Assembly: GCF_963676685.1 (NCBI RefSeq)
Contig: NC_092346.1
Location: 28,595,133 to 28,659,132, forward strand
DNA length: 64,000 nucleotides
Reading direction: 5' to 3'
Origin: Mytilus edulis
Taxonomy: Eukaryota > Mollusca > Bivalvia > Mytilida > Mytilidae
The notes below the pieces were generated by a model. That model ran no database searches. It was not told where the DNA came from and saw only the letters and a program-made list of their open reading frames with translations. This document shows positions 1 to 10,640 of this stretch, piece after piece (the stretch's first letter is position 1; every line of letters begins with the position of its first letter). The translations under genes and the position numbers were made by a program.

Positions 1-3000
1 TATGTTTTTTGATTCGCGTTGTTTTGCCTTAATTTACTGGTGTTTGGTGTTGTTTAGCCTTATATTGGTTATGGTTTGTGTAATTTTGCCTTAAATTACA
101 TTTGGTTGGTGTTGTTTTGCTTTATATTGCTTTTGGTTGGTGTTGTTTTGCCTAATAATGCGTTTGGTTGGCGTTGTTTTGCCTCATTCTACTGTTGGTT
201 GTTCTTTCTTTGACCTGGTATTGCTTTTGGTTGGTGTTCTTATGCATTATTCGTTGTTTTGCCTCATTTTATTTTTGTCTTGATATTGCTTTTGGTTGTT
301 GTGTTTTGCATTATATTACTTTAAGATGGTGCAGTCTTGCCTCATATTACTCTTGGTTTGTGTTGTTTCCCCTTATATTACTTTTGATGGGCGTTGTTTT
401 GCCTCATTTTTCTTTTGATTGGTGTTGTTTTTCCTCATTACATATTTGGTTAATGTTGTTTCCCCTGATATTTCTTTTGGTTGGCGTTCTTTTGCGTCAT
501 ATTATATTTGGATTGGTGTAGTTTTGCCATCATTCACTGGTGTTTGGTGTTGTTTAGCTTTACATTGCTGATGGTTTGTGTAATTTTGCCGTATATTACT
601 TTTGGTTGGTGTTGTTTTGCCTAATATTGCTTTTGGTAGGTGTTGTTTTGCATTATTCTAATTTTGGTAAGATTGTTTTGCTTAATATGGTATTACTTAT
701 GTTTGTGTTGTTTGACCTCATATCAATTTTGGTTGGTGTAGTGTTGTCTTAGAATACTTTTGATAAGTGTGTTTGGTCTCATATTGATTTTGGTTGGGGT
801 TAATTCTGCCTAATTTACCTTTTGGTTGGAGTTTTTTTTCGCCTCATTTCGATCTGTATTGGTATTGTTTGCCTCATTTGAATTTTGGTTGCTGTTGTTT
901 TGTCTCTTATTTTGCTTTCGATTGGTGTTGTTTATCCTTATATTGACTTTGGTTGGTGTAATTATGCCGTATATTTCTTTTGGTTTGTGTTGATTTGTCT
1001 CTATACTGCTTTTGGTTGTTGGTATTTTACCTTATGTCACTTTTGGATGGTGTTGTTTTGTCTTATAAATTTCTTTTAGTTGGCGTTGTTTCCCTTATAT
1101 GTTTTTTGATTCGCGTTGTTTTGCCTTAATTTACTGGTGTTTGGTGTTGTTTAGCCTTATATTGGTTATGGTGTGTGTAATTTTGCCTTAAATTACATTT
1201 GGTTGGTGTTGTTTTGCTTTATATTGCTTTTGGTTGGTGTTGTTTTGCCTAATAATGCGTTTGGTTGGCGTTGTTTTGCCTCATTCTACTGTTGGTTGTT
1301 CTTTCTTTGACCTGGTATTGCTTTTGGTTGGTGTTCTTATGCATTATTCGTTGTTTTGCCTCATTTTATTTTTGTCTTGATATTGCTTTTGGTTGTTGTG
1401 TTTTGCATTATATTACTTTAAGATGGTGCAGTCTTGCCTCATATTACTCTTGGTTTGTGTTGTTTCCCCTTATATTACTTTTGATGGGCGTTGTTTTGCC
1501 TCATTTTTCTTTTGATTGGTGTTGTTTTTCCTCATTACATATTTGGTTAATGTTGTTTCCCCTGATATTTCTTTTGGTTGGCGTTCTTTTGCGTCATATT
1601 ATATTTGGATTGGTGTAGTTTTGCCATCATTCACTGGTGTTTGGTGTTGTTTAGCTTTACATTGCTGATGGTTTGTGTAATTTTGCCGTATATTACTTTT
1701 GGTTGGTGTTGTTTTGCCTAATATTGCTTTTGGTAGGTGTTGTTTTGCATTATTCTAATTTTGGTAAGATTGTTTTGCTTAATATGGTATTACTTATGTT
1801 TGTGTTGTTTGACCTCATATCAATTTTGGTTGGTGTAGTGTTGTCTTAGAATACTTTTGATTAGTGTGTTTGGTCTCATATTGATTTTGGTTGGGGTTAA
1901 TTCTGCCTAATTTACCTTTTGGTTGGAGTTTTTTTTCGCCTCATTTCGATCTGTATTGGTATTGTTTGCCTCATTTGAATTTTGGTTGCTGTTGTTTTGT
2001 CTCTTATTTTGCTTTCGATTGGTGTTGTTTATCCTTATATTGACTTTGGTTGGTGTAATTATGCCGTATATTTCTTTTGGTTTGTGTTGATTTGTCTCTA
2101 TACTGCTTTTGGTTGTTGGTATTTTACCTTATGTCACTTTTGGATGGTGTTGTTTTGTCTTATATATTTCTTTTAGTTGGCGTTGTTTCCCTTATATGTT
2201 TTTTGATTCGCGTTGTTTTGCCTTAATTTACTGGTGTTTGGTGTTGTTTAGCCTTATATTGGTTATGGTTTGTGTAATTTTGCCTTAAATTACATTTGGT
2301 TGGTGTTGTTTTGCTTTATATTGCTTTTGGTTGGTGTTGTTTTGCCTAATAATGCGTTTGGTTGGCGTTGTTTTGCCTCATTCTACTGTTGGTTGTTCTT
2401 TCTTTGACCTGGTATTGCTTTTGGTTGGTGTTCTTATGCATTATTCGTTGTTTTGCCTCATTTTATTTTTGTCTTGATATTGCTTTTGGTTGTTGTGTTT
2501 TGCATTATATTACATGTACTTTAAGATGGTGCACTCTTGCCTCATATTACTCTTGGTTTGTGTTGTTTCCCCTTATATTTCTTTTGATGGGCGTTGTTTT
2601 GCCTCATTTTTCTTTTGATTGGTGTTGTTTTGCCTCATTACATATTTGGTTAATGTTGTTTCCCCTGATATTTCTTTTGGTTGGCGTTCTTTTGCGTCAT
2701 ATTATATGTTGATTGGTGTAGTTTTGCCATTATTCACTGGTATTTGGTGTTGTTTAGCTTTACATTGCTGATGGTTTGTGTAATTTTGCCGTATATTACT
2801 TTTGGTTGGTGTTGTTTTGCCTAATATTGCTTTTGGTAGGTGTTGTTTTGCATTATTCTAATTTTGGTAAGATTGTTTTGCTTAATATGGTATTACTTAT
2901 GTTTGTGTTGTTTGACCTCATATCAATTTTGGTTGGTGTAGTGTTGTCTTAGAATACTTTTGATTAGTGTGTTTGGTCTCATATTGATTTTGGTTAGGGT

Positions 3001-3297
3001 TAATTCTGCCTAATTTACCTTTTGGTTGGAGTTTTTTTTTCGCCTCATTTCGTTCTGTATTGGTATTGTTTGCCTCATTTGAATTTTGGTTGCTGTTGTT
3101 TTGTCTCTTATTTTGCTTTCGATTGGTGTTGTTTATCCTTATATTGCCTTTGGTTGGTGTAATTATGCCGTATATTTCTTTTGGTTTGTGTTGATTTGTC
3201 TCTATATTGCTTTTGGTTGTTGATATTTTACCTTATGTCACTTTTGGATGGTGTTGTTTTGTCTTATATATTTCTTTCAGTTGGCGTTGTTTCCCTT
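1..3297. repeat. Higher-order satellite, three 1,097-bp copies of a 31-bp-based array
   Basis: Three almost identical blocks start at 1, 1098 and 2195, a period of exactly 1,097 bp between the first two starts and again between the next two. Each is built of diverged monomers of about 31 bp with the core TTTTGGTTGGTGTTGTTTTG. The third copy carries a 6-bp insertion near 2515. The + strand is strongly T and G rich and poor in C and A. Long open frames recur at the same offset in each copy (168, 1265, 2362), but 31 is not a multiple of 3 and the frames are a product of composition, so I do not call them genes. The window begins inside the array, so its left edge is unknown. Confidence 0.93.
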
Positions 3298-4075
3298 ATT
3301 TATCTTTTGATTCGCGTTGTTTTGCCTTATATTTCTTCTGGTTTGTGTTGAATTGCCTTAGATTACTTTTGGTTTTTGTTATTTTGCCTTATAAATATGC
3401 TTTCGGTTGTCGTTGTTTTTCCACATATTGCTTTGGGTTGGCGTTGTTTTGCCTCATTCTACTGTTGGTTGTTGTTTCGTTGAGCCGATTTTGCTTATGG
3501 TTGATGTTCTCTTATATGTTTTCCGTTTGGTTCGGGTTGTTTGGCTTAATATAACTTTTGGTTGGTGTTGTTTTACCTCATATCTGCAATTTTGATTGTT
3601 GTAATGTTGCCTTATACTACTTTTGGATGGTATGTTTTGCCTTATATTGCTTTTGGTTGGGGTTGTTCTGCCTTTTTTACTTTTGAAGGGTGTTTTTCTT
3701 TGGGTCATTTTACTTTTGATTGGTGTTTTGTCCCCTTATATTTCTTTTGATTGGCGTTGGGTTTTTTTGCCTGATATTGCTTTTGGTTGGTGTTGCTTTT
3801 TTCCTTATATTATTTTTCGGAGGTGTTGATTCGTCTCGTTTTACATATAGTTGGTTGTTCTTTTGCCTTATTTCGGTTGGCGTTGTTTCTCATATTACTT
3901 TTGATTGTTGTTGCTTTGCCTTATATTTCTTTTGGTTGGGGTTGTTTGGCCTTATAATAAATTACTTTTGGTTTTGGGGTTTTTTTTTTGCTTTTGTTTA
4001 GTGTTGTTGTACCTTATGATACTTTTGGTTGGTATTGTTTTGTCTAATATTGCTTTTGGTTGCTGACTTTAATTG
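3298..4075. repeat. Monomeric edge of the GT-rich satellite
   Basis: The same 31-bp-type monomers continue, but they no longer follow the 1,097-bp higher-order register and are more diverged from one another. This is the usual appearance of the edge of a satellite array. The homology fades out near 4075. No gene is seen. Confidence 0.85.
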
Positions 4076-4139
4076 ACCTTTAATCTAGAATTTTGTTTCC
4101 AAGCTAAGCTGTGTAATGATGATTTGTTTTTAATTTTTA

Positions 4140-4262
4140 AATAGGCTCCGTGTTGAAGACCGTACCTTGATCTATAATGGTTTACTTTTTATAAATTGTG
4201 ACTCGGATGGAGAGTTGTCTCATTGGCACTCATACCACGTCTTCCTATATTTATATACACTC
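4140..4262 (-). mobile_element. Fragment of a dispersed mussel retroelement 3' end
   Basis: This stretch is the reverse complement of the segment beginning GAAGATGTGGTATGAGTGCC that recurs near 47850 and 55965. It contains the block GAGTTGTCTCATTGGCACTC. I recognise this as a very common dispersed repeat of mussel genomes. Only the terminal piece is present. Confidence 0.7.
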
Positions 4263-4339
4263 CAAAGAATCACTACGGATGGCTATTTTTTTGTTGTTGT
4301 TGTACATATGAAACTATCAAGATAACCTTAAGACTTGGC

Positions 4340-5150
4340 AAACGCTGATAACAACTTATTGACAAACACTCGGAACAACTTATTGGCGAAAATTGGTACC
4401 AATTTATTGACAAACACTAGTAACAATTTATTGACAAACACTAGTAACAATTTATTGACAAACACTAGTAACAATTATTGACAAACACGAGTAACAATTA
4501 TTGACAAACACGGGTAACTACTTACTGACAAACACGGATATCAACTTATTGACAAACACGAGAAACAACTTATTGACAAATACTCGGATATTGACAAATA
4601 CTAGGAACAACTTATTGACTAACACGGGTAACAACTTATGGACAGACAATGGTGTGTACTCAAAACAAGATTGGTACAAATTATTGCCAAACTCTTGGAA
4701 CAACCTATTAACTTAAACATTGAACAACTTTTAGCCAAATATTAGTTTTGACTTATTGGCAAACACTGGTAACAACTTTTTAACTTATGGAACCTTAACA
4801 GACACCAGAAACAAGTTATTTACGCCCAATAAATAAACAAACACTGGTAACAACTTATCAATACATAGTAAATTAGCAAACTATAAAACAACTTATTAAA
4901 ACACAATAAATTAACAAACACTGGTATCAACTTCTGAACAAACCCAATAAGTTAACAAAAGTCTGACAACTTCTTGACGAACATATTACAACTTATTAGC
5001 CGTCATCACACAGAAAAGGGAGATAACTATATGAAAACTGCAGGCTGCGCTGTTACCATTGACAAATGAAACATCTTTTGGAACAACTTTCTGACAAACA
5101 CAGTGAACAACTTATTGACAAACACTTGAAACACTTTATTAACTACTCTT
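4340..5150. repeat. 24-bp minisatellite (unit A upstream)
   Basis: Degenerate tandem copies of a unit of about 24 bp with core AACTTATTGACAAACACT. The copies decay towards the right, where the unit boundary of the segmental duplication lies. The same repeat lies upstream of copy D (48655-49060). Only two or three units remain at the starts of units B and C (17905-17950, 30110-30160). Confidence 0.88.
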
Positions 5151-5227
5151 TGGTCAGTTGTTGTCTTTTGACACATTCCATTCCCAATTTATTTCCAATG
5201 AATACAACCAACGACACAAGTTAGACA

Positions 5228-5462
5228 AACACTTAAATACTTTACAATTATTGGGCGTTATCACGCGAAAAAGGTACACTTAATTCTTTACAATTATTGG
5301 GCGTTATCACGCGAAAAAGGTACACTTAAACACTTTACAATTATTGGGCGTTATCACGCGAAAAAGGTACACTTAAACACTTTACAATTATTGGGCGTTA
5401 TCACGCGAAAAAGGTACACTTAAACACTTTACAATTATTGGACGTTATCACGCGAAAAAGGT
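5228..5462. repeat. 47-bp tandem repeat upstream of gene A
   Basis: About five copies of a 47-bp unit containing TTGGGCGTTATCACGCGAAA. The corresponding sites in units B (about 18050-18090) and C (about 30260-30300) hold a single copy, so the expansion is specific to unit A. It lies directly upstream of the putative promoter. Confidence 0.88.
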
Positions 5463-5656
5463 AGAAGCATGTAGCAATGAATCCAAGAAAACTATGCGGC
5501 TACACTAGCTGTTACCATACTTCGACGTCATAAATATCCCCAATGCCAACGTTATTGTCGAAGTATCGGCAATACACTGCAGCAAGGAAGTTTTTAAAGT
5601 AAAAAGAATCATTCTATTCAGCTTTTTGAAGATAAGAAAATCGAAAGACAATTCTG
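5463..5656 (+). promoter_or_regulatory. Putative promoter and non-coding leader exon of gene A
   Basis: A block conserved in all four units holds a TATA-like ATAAATA (5530-5536) inside the loop of a perfect 10-bp inverted repeat (ATACTTCGAC at 5517-5526, GTCGAAGTAT at 5557-5566). It ends at a consensus splice donor, CTG|GTGAGT, after 5656. I infer a transcription start about 25-35 bp after the TATA-like motif and a leader exon spliced to the ATG-containing exon (acceptor near 6303). Equivalent donors follow 18285 (B), 30491 (C) and 49270 (D). No transcript evidence is available. Confidence 0.5.
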
Positions 5657-6311
5657 GTGAGTAATGTTATTTCACTTTTTTCAAGGAATGTACATTATTT
5701 ATTTAGAAAAAACAAGCATAAAACAAAAAACCCGCATTTAAGAAATCGTGGTATGAGCTCCTATCAAGTCACGACAATTTATTTTATCGCTAATACTTAT
5801 CTAACATATTAAAACGTCTAAGGTTTAAATAAATGAAGAATTAGTGTTTCCTCAACAAAACCTAGGTATAATTTTGTTACTGTTGGTCATTTTTCGCAGG
5901 TCATATGCAATCTACTTATGGTCAGACTTCTTGAAAATGCTTATTTAGCCAAATGTATTTAAAACTATATAGCCTAACTACAGGAAAAAAGTTGGAAATA
6001 CAAAGTGACTTGAAAACAAACACTGAACAGAAAACAAATGACCAACAGAAGCGACCACTGTGGTGAATGCAATTTAATTTCTATAATGATTGAATGAGCG
6101 ATGATTGTAACATACCTAGAAAAAAATCTTCTTCAATGTATATAAATATAGAAACAACTAAAAATATATTCAGTGAAACCATATTTGATTACATTATTCA
6201 GCAGATTTCGAAATTTAAAAAAATGAAGGGGTAGGGAAAGGGGGTTGTGATACAAAAGATTTCACGATACGTTTTTAACTAATACTTGGTTCAACAATTA
6301 ATAGGTTGACA

Positions 6312-9300
6312 ATGGCAATGTCCACCCAGCAAGAGGAGAGGGATCATTTTACCGTGTCCGGATTTTGTGAGGCCATTCTGTGTACAGCAGAATTCGAGTG
6401 TTCGCTTGATTTCATACTACACAAAAAGGCGTCTGAGGCAAAGAGGCTAATTTGGAAAATGGAATTAAGTATGTATTACCAATATCATATTCAAATCTTA
6501 TTTAGATAAACAGGTCAATTATTCAATAAATATAGTCCGTTTTATTCTGTCACTGTATTTCGCTCTACACTCTGTTCTCAGTTTTGCTTCCTGTAATAAT
6601 TCATTTGATAGTTTTCTCTTTAAATTCAAATTCTAGTTGTGTGAGGCACAACCCAAATGGGACAATTGCACAATACCAAAAAAATAACCTTCAGACATCT
6701 AAGGGTCAACATATGGCCTCCAATGAAAAACAAGAATATGTCAATAAGACAAAATTTGCAAATTTCTATTCGGTCATCCAACAAGAGCGTAAAATTTGAA
6801 CGGTTAACTGATTCTGTTGTAACAAGTTCAATATATTGAGAATAATTTCATGCAACATCTTCCTTAAAATTTGAGCAGACCTTCCTTATTTTAAAATCTA
6901 ATTGATTTATTTCAACAGAGAGAGAAAATAAGGAAGAGCAGAAATCAGAAACAGACGAGGATCAAACAGAAATTATGAATGAGGAAGAAAAGAAACCAGA
7001 AATGGATGTTGATATATCAACAGAGCAGAGAACAGGTAATTTTCTTTCATATTTTTACGCAATTCAATTGTCACCACATTTGCTTGTTGTGTACAAAATA
7101 AGAAGATGTGGTATGATTACAAATGAGACAACTCCCCACTCGAGACCAACTATATATGTTACCATGTGGCCTTTAATAATGAGTGTCACCCATACCGCTT
7201 ATTCAGTGTATCTTTAATGAAAGTTTTAAAAAATTTCTTCACTGAGTATGACAAATCTGAATGAAAATAAGGACACCTACAGGTGCGGGAGTTTCTCGCT
7301 ACATTGAAGACCCATTTGTGACCTTCGGCTGTTGTCTGCTCTATGGTCGGGTTGTTGTCGCTTTGACACATTCCCCATTTCCTTTCTCAATTTTAAGTAA
7401 GCTATCATATCATCTCAGATGAAAGTTTATATTTTTAATTCTTAAGTTAGTTTGTGGCAATGATGGGACTTATAAATATAAAGGCCGGAGGAAAAGCAGT
7501 AAAAGCTTTGTCTTTTTTCTTTCTTTCTAGGAATTATGATTACAAAGCCGATCCACGTGCAGAGAATTGGAAAGAACCCATTGGAGAATGCCGTCGGACA
7601 TATAAATAAGGTACAATAAAGAATTAAGGGGACATTATAATGGGGTAGATGTTAATGGTAATAAGAATCCAATTTCTAAGTAGAACAGTGATTTCATTGC
7701 TGTTCTTCATATTCACGATGAAATCTGTTCTCATTTTAAAAATTCCTTTAAATGTAACGTTGCAACACATTTTCTAAACGGTAAAAGCTAAAGTTGTTCC
7801 ATTTTATTTTAGCCGAAGGATGTGCTTTCTTCGTGCTCATGTGCCTGATAGTCAGTTGGGTTTTGGGTGGTTGTAATGAAAATCAAGAGATTTTCAATGG
7901 TAAATTTGAGCTTTATGTATGCCGTAAATCTTATTTGTTTCAAATTTATACAACTTTTTAACATTTTGATAATAAATTTTTCGTTTTTTTTTGTTTTTTA
8001 AACGTATCTTGAAATATATCTTTAGTGAGTAATCAATTTTTTTGCAACATTTCAATATCAATTTTACGTGTGCGTGTTGTGATATTTGAAAAATGCTGTA
8101 TTATCATTATAGGATTCAGTTCAGACTTCTGTACTGAAAGGATCAATAAATGACAAAGAAGCGAAAAAGGACGAAAGGAAAATGAAAAGAGAACTTATGA
8201 AAGTGGAAAAAATAAGACGGAAAAAAGCTAAAGAAGAGGAAATGATTGTTAAAACACAGTTCAAAGCAATCGAAAAGAGTAACCAAAGACAAAATAATGA
8301 TGTGAAGTCAAAATGGAAGAAGGAACAAAAGAGGAGAAAGCAGATGAAAAAGATGGTTGAAAAGGGAAATAGGAATTTAGAAAAAGGTATTTATTTCATA
8401 AATATGTCTACTTTCTTCAGTCTTCTTCTGACTTAACGAGTTTTGATGGTTATAGTTGCCGTAGGCGTAAGTATTTTCTAACTTCAACCAACCATTGCCA
8501 ATGATGTATTAAACTCAATAAAAGAAATATACAAATTTCTAATTCAATTATGATCATATTTCACATTTTTATGATATAATGTATTATTGTCTAATTCAGA
8601 GTTCCATGTACATACACGATTCATGAAAAGTTTGTCTTATAGTTTTTAGTATAACAATATTTTAAATTTAAAGAAAAATACATATATTAGATGCGGGTGA
8701 TAGGTACATTTAGGATCACTTCTTCAAAAAATAAACCCAGAGTGCACCGGGAGTTTAAAATCTTTTATGAAAACATTATGAAATTTCTACATCCGTGTTT
8801 ATCTTTACAGAAATGAAGAAGATCGAGAAAAAGAGAGTAAAGGACGAAAAGAAGAAAGTATTCCAAGCTATTGATGTTGCTCAAGAAAAGCAAAATGATT
8901 TAACAACAGTAAGAACAGATGAAGAAACAGAGAAAAATAAAGACGATAAAAATAAAACTATCGATATTGATGGGGAACAACAAAATGGTTCCAAAATAGT
9001 CAAAGCAAATGAAGAGACAGAGAATGACGAAGACGAGATGGAGACAACAGATCAAACAATCGATGTTGAGAAAAACAAAACAGAGAAAGAGACAGAGATA
9101 ACCGAAGACGAGAGGGAGACAACAGATCAAACAATCGATGTTGAGAAAAACAAAACAGAGAAAGAGACAGAGATAACCAAAAACGAGAGGGAGACAACAG
9201 ATCAAACAATCGATGTTGAGAAAAACAAAACAGAGAAAGAGACAGAGATAACCGAAGACGAGAGGGAGACAACAGATCAAACAATCGATGTTGAGAAAAA

Positions 9301-10195
9301 CAAAACAGAGACAGAGACAGAGATAACCGAAGACGAGAGGAAGACAACAGATCAAACAATCGATGTTGAGAAAAACAAAACAGAGACAGAGACAGAGATA
9401 ACCGAAGACGAGAGGGAGACAACAGATCAAACAATCGATGTTGAGAAAAACAAAACAGAGAAAGAGACAGAGATAACCGAAGACGAGAGGGAGACAACAG
9501 ATCAAACAATCGATGTTGAGAAAAACAAAACAGAGAAAGAGACAGAGATAACCGAAGACGAAAGGGAGACAACAGTTCAAACAATCGATGTTGAGAAACC
9601 CAAAACAGAGAAAGAGACAGAGATAACCGTAGACGAAAGGGAGACAACAGATCAAACAATCGATGTTGAGAAAAACAAAACAGAGAAAGAGACAGAGATA
9701 ACCGAAGACGAGAGGGAGACAACAGATCAAACAATCGATGTTGAGAAAAACAAAACAGAGAAAGAGACAGAGATAACCGAAGACGAGAGGGAGACAACAG
9801 ATCAAACAATCGATGTTGAGAAAAACAAAACAGAGAAAGAGACAGAGATAACCGAAGACGAGAGGGAGACAACAGATCAAACAATCGATGTTGAGAAAAA
9901 CAAAACAGAGAAAGAGACAGAGTTAACCGAAGACGAGAGGGAGACAACAGATCAAACAATCGATGTTGAGAAAAACAAAACAGAGAAAGAGACAGAGATA
10001 ACCGAAGGACAGACAATCACCTGTGATAGTATTGGAAATAATGAAGTGAAAGAAAATTCCGAAAATGATGCAAAAGACATTAAAATGAGTACCAAAAATG
10101 CCGGAAAGAAAACCACATTTGCTGCCAGAATCAGTGGATTCTTCCGATCCTTATTGTGTATCAAAAGACAAAAGAAAAGCAAAGATGTGTGTTGA
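6312..10195 (+). CDS. Array gene copy A: unrecognised Lys/Glu-rich repeat protein, 670 aa, five coding exons
   Basis: I do not recognise this gene. Coding exons by GT/AG borders: 6312-6468, 6919-7035, 7531-7610, 8113-8386 and 8811-10195 (intron phases 1, 1, 0, 1). They total 2,013 nt with no internal stop. ATG 6312 is chosen because it follows a likely acceptor and is conserved in all copies; a second in-frame ATG is two codons on. The N-terminal exon is mixed in composition (HFTVSGFCEAIL) and is not a signal peptide. Exons 2-4 are highly charged and likely helical or coiled coil. Exon 5 carries 13 copies of a 25-aa repeat (core TDQTIDVEKNKTEKETEIT), then a unique tail with ARISGFFRSLLCIKRQKKSK and a final Cys. 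The hydrophobic-plus-basic end suggests membrane contact, which is inference only. There is no transmembrane segment. Codon phase and length are conserved across paralogues, so it is probably a functional gene. Confidence 0.8.
7090..7210 (+). mobile_element. Retroelement-end fragment in intron 2 (copy A)
   Basis: Starts AAGAAGATGTGGTATGATTAC and continues as a shortened copy of the common mussel repeat. The same fragment lies in intron 2 of copies B (about 19722), C (about 31930) and D (about 52018), so it was inserted before the gene was duplicated. Confidence 0.7.
7262..7395 (+). mobile_element. Second dispersed repeat in intron 2, shared only by copies A and B
   Basis: Contains GTGCGGGAGTTTCTCGCTAC and GGTCGGGTTGTTGTCGCTTT, which I recognise as a common mussel dispersed repeat. 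Copy B has it at about 19890-20022. Copies C and D lack it: their intron runs straight through at about 32120 and 52190. This marks A and B as sisters in the 5' half of the gene. Confidence 0.7.
9041..10007 (+). repeat. 75-bp (25-aa) coding tandem repeat, 13 copies (gene A)
   Basis: Exact 75-bp periodicity in frame with exon 5. Units differ by a few substitutions, for example E/K at the DERxTT position and one DQT to VQT change. Because 75 is a multiple of 3 and the composition is skewed, the other frames on both strands are also open; those are shadows. Confidence 0.95.
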
Positions 10196-10243
10196 TGAAC
10201 TAGTTATTTTCTAACAATTCTTATTTTTCTACACTATCTTCTT

Positions 10244-10249
10244 AATAAA
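10244..10249 (+). terminator. Polyadenylation signal of gene A
   Basis: AATAAA lies 49 bp after the stop codon. It is conserved at the same place in B (24013) and C (34978), and replaced by the common variant ATTAAA in D (54145). Confidence 0.6.
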
Positions 10250-10640
10250 AAGCCAAAATCATTGTTATTTAGCCTTGAGGAACCTGTTTTATTTAGAGAC
10301 TTTATTTGAGAATAAATCTAGTATTTTGTAACTGCTAGTATACTCCTACTTCAAAAGTTTGTGTCTCTTCTCTTTTTGTTGGTTTTTGTGTGTGTTTCAT
10401 GCCGATCTTAAAAGGTCAAACTAAGATATGTGTTGATTAATATGTTTTATTCATCAAATGTTATCTTATTAATGTTTTAATGTTTAATTTTCTTAACGAA
10501 AACCCAAAAAGCAAGGGTTTATATTTACTAGATAAACGTCTTAAGTACCATGCAATGCATATTTTTACAACTTATTATTGCAGAAATCGTGCAAGTTCGC
10601 CAAACGAAATTGTCCTGTCGACGTGCTGGTGATAGAAAAA
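10250..10640. other. 3' flank of gene A, no gene seen
   Basis: AT-rich unique sequence shared with units B (24019-24420) and C (34984-35520). Unit A lacks a short CCCTTTTC-containing segment present in B, C and (diverged) D. I see no coding potential. Confidence 0.6.

Noticed and set aside
168-2712. 117-aa hydrophobic open frames at 168, 1265 and 2362, and 64-aa frames at 885 and 1982
   Set aside because: They recur because the satellite repeats every 1,097 bp. Composition is TG-rich, the 31-bp monomer shifts frame, and there is no start or splice context.
6584-6839. Open frames (71 and 60 aa) in intron 1 of the coding part, present in A, B and C
   Set aside because: Joining them to exon 1 at the available AG gives an immediate stop, and copy D ends the frame early. 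Conservation follows recent duplication.
8900-10016. Minus-strand open frames of 326 and 338 aa over the gene A repeat (likewise in B and C)
   Set aside because: The 75-bp period keeps all frames open. They have no unique sequence and depend entirely on the coding repeat of the plus strand.
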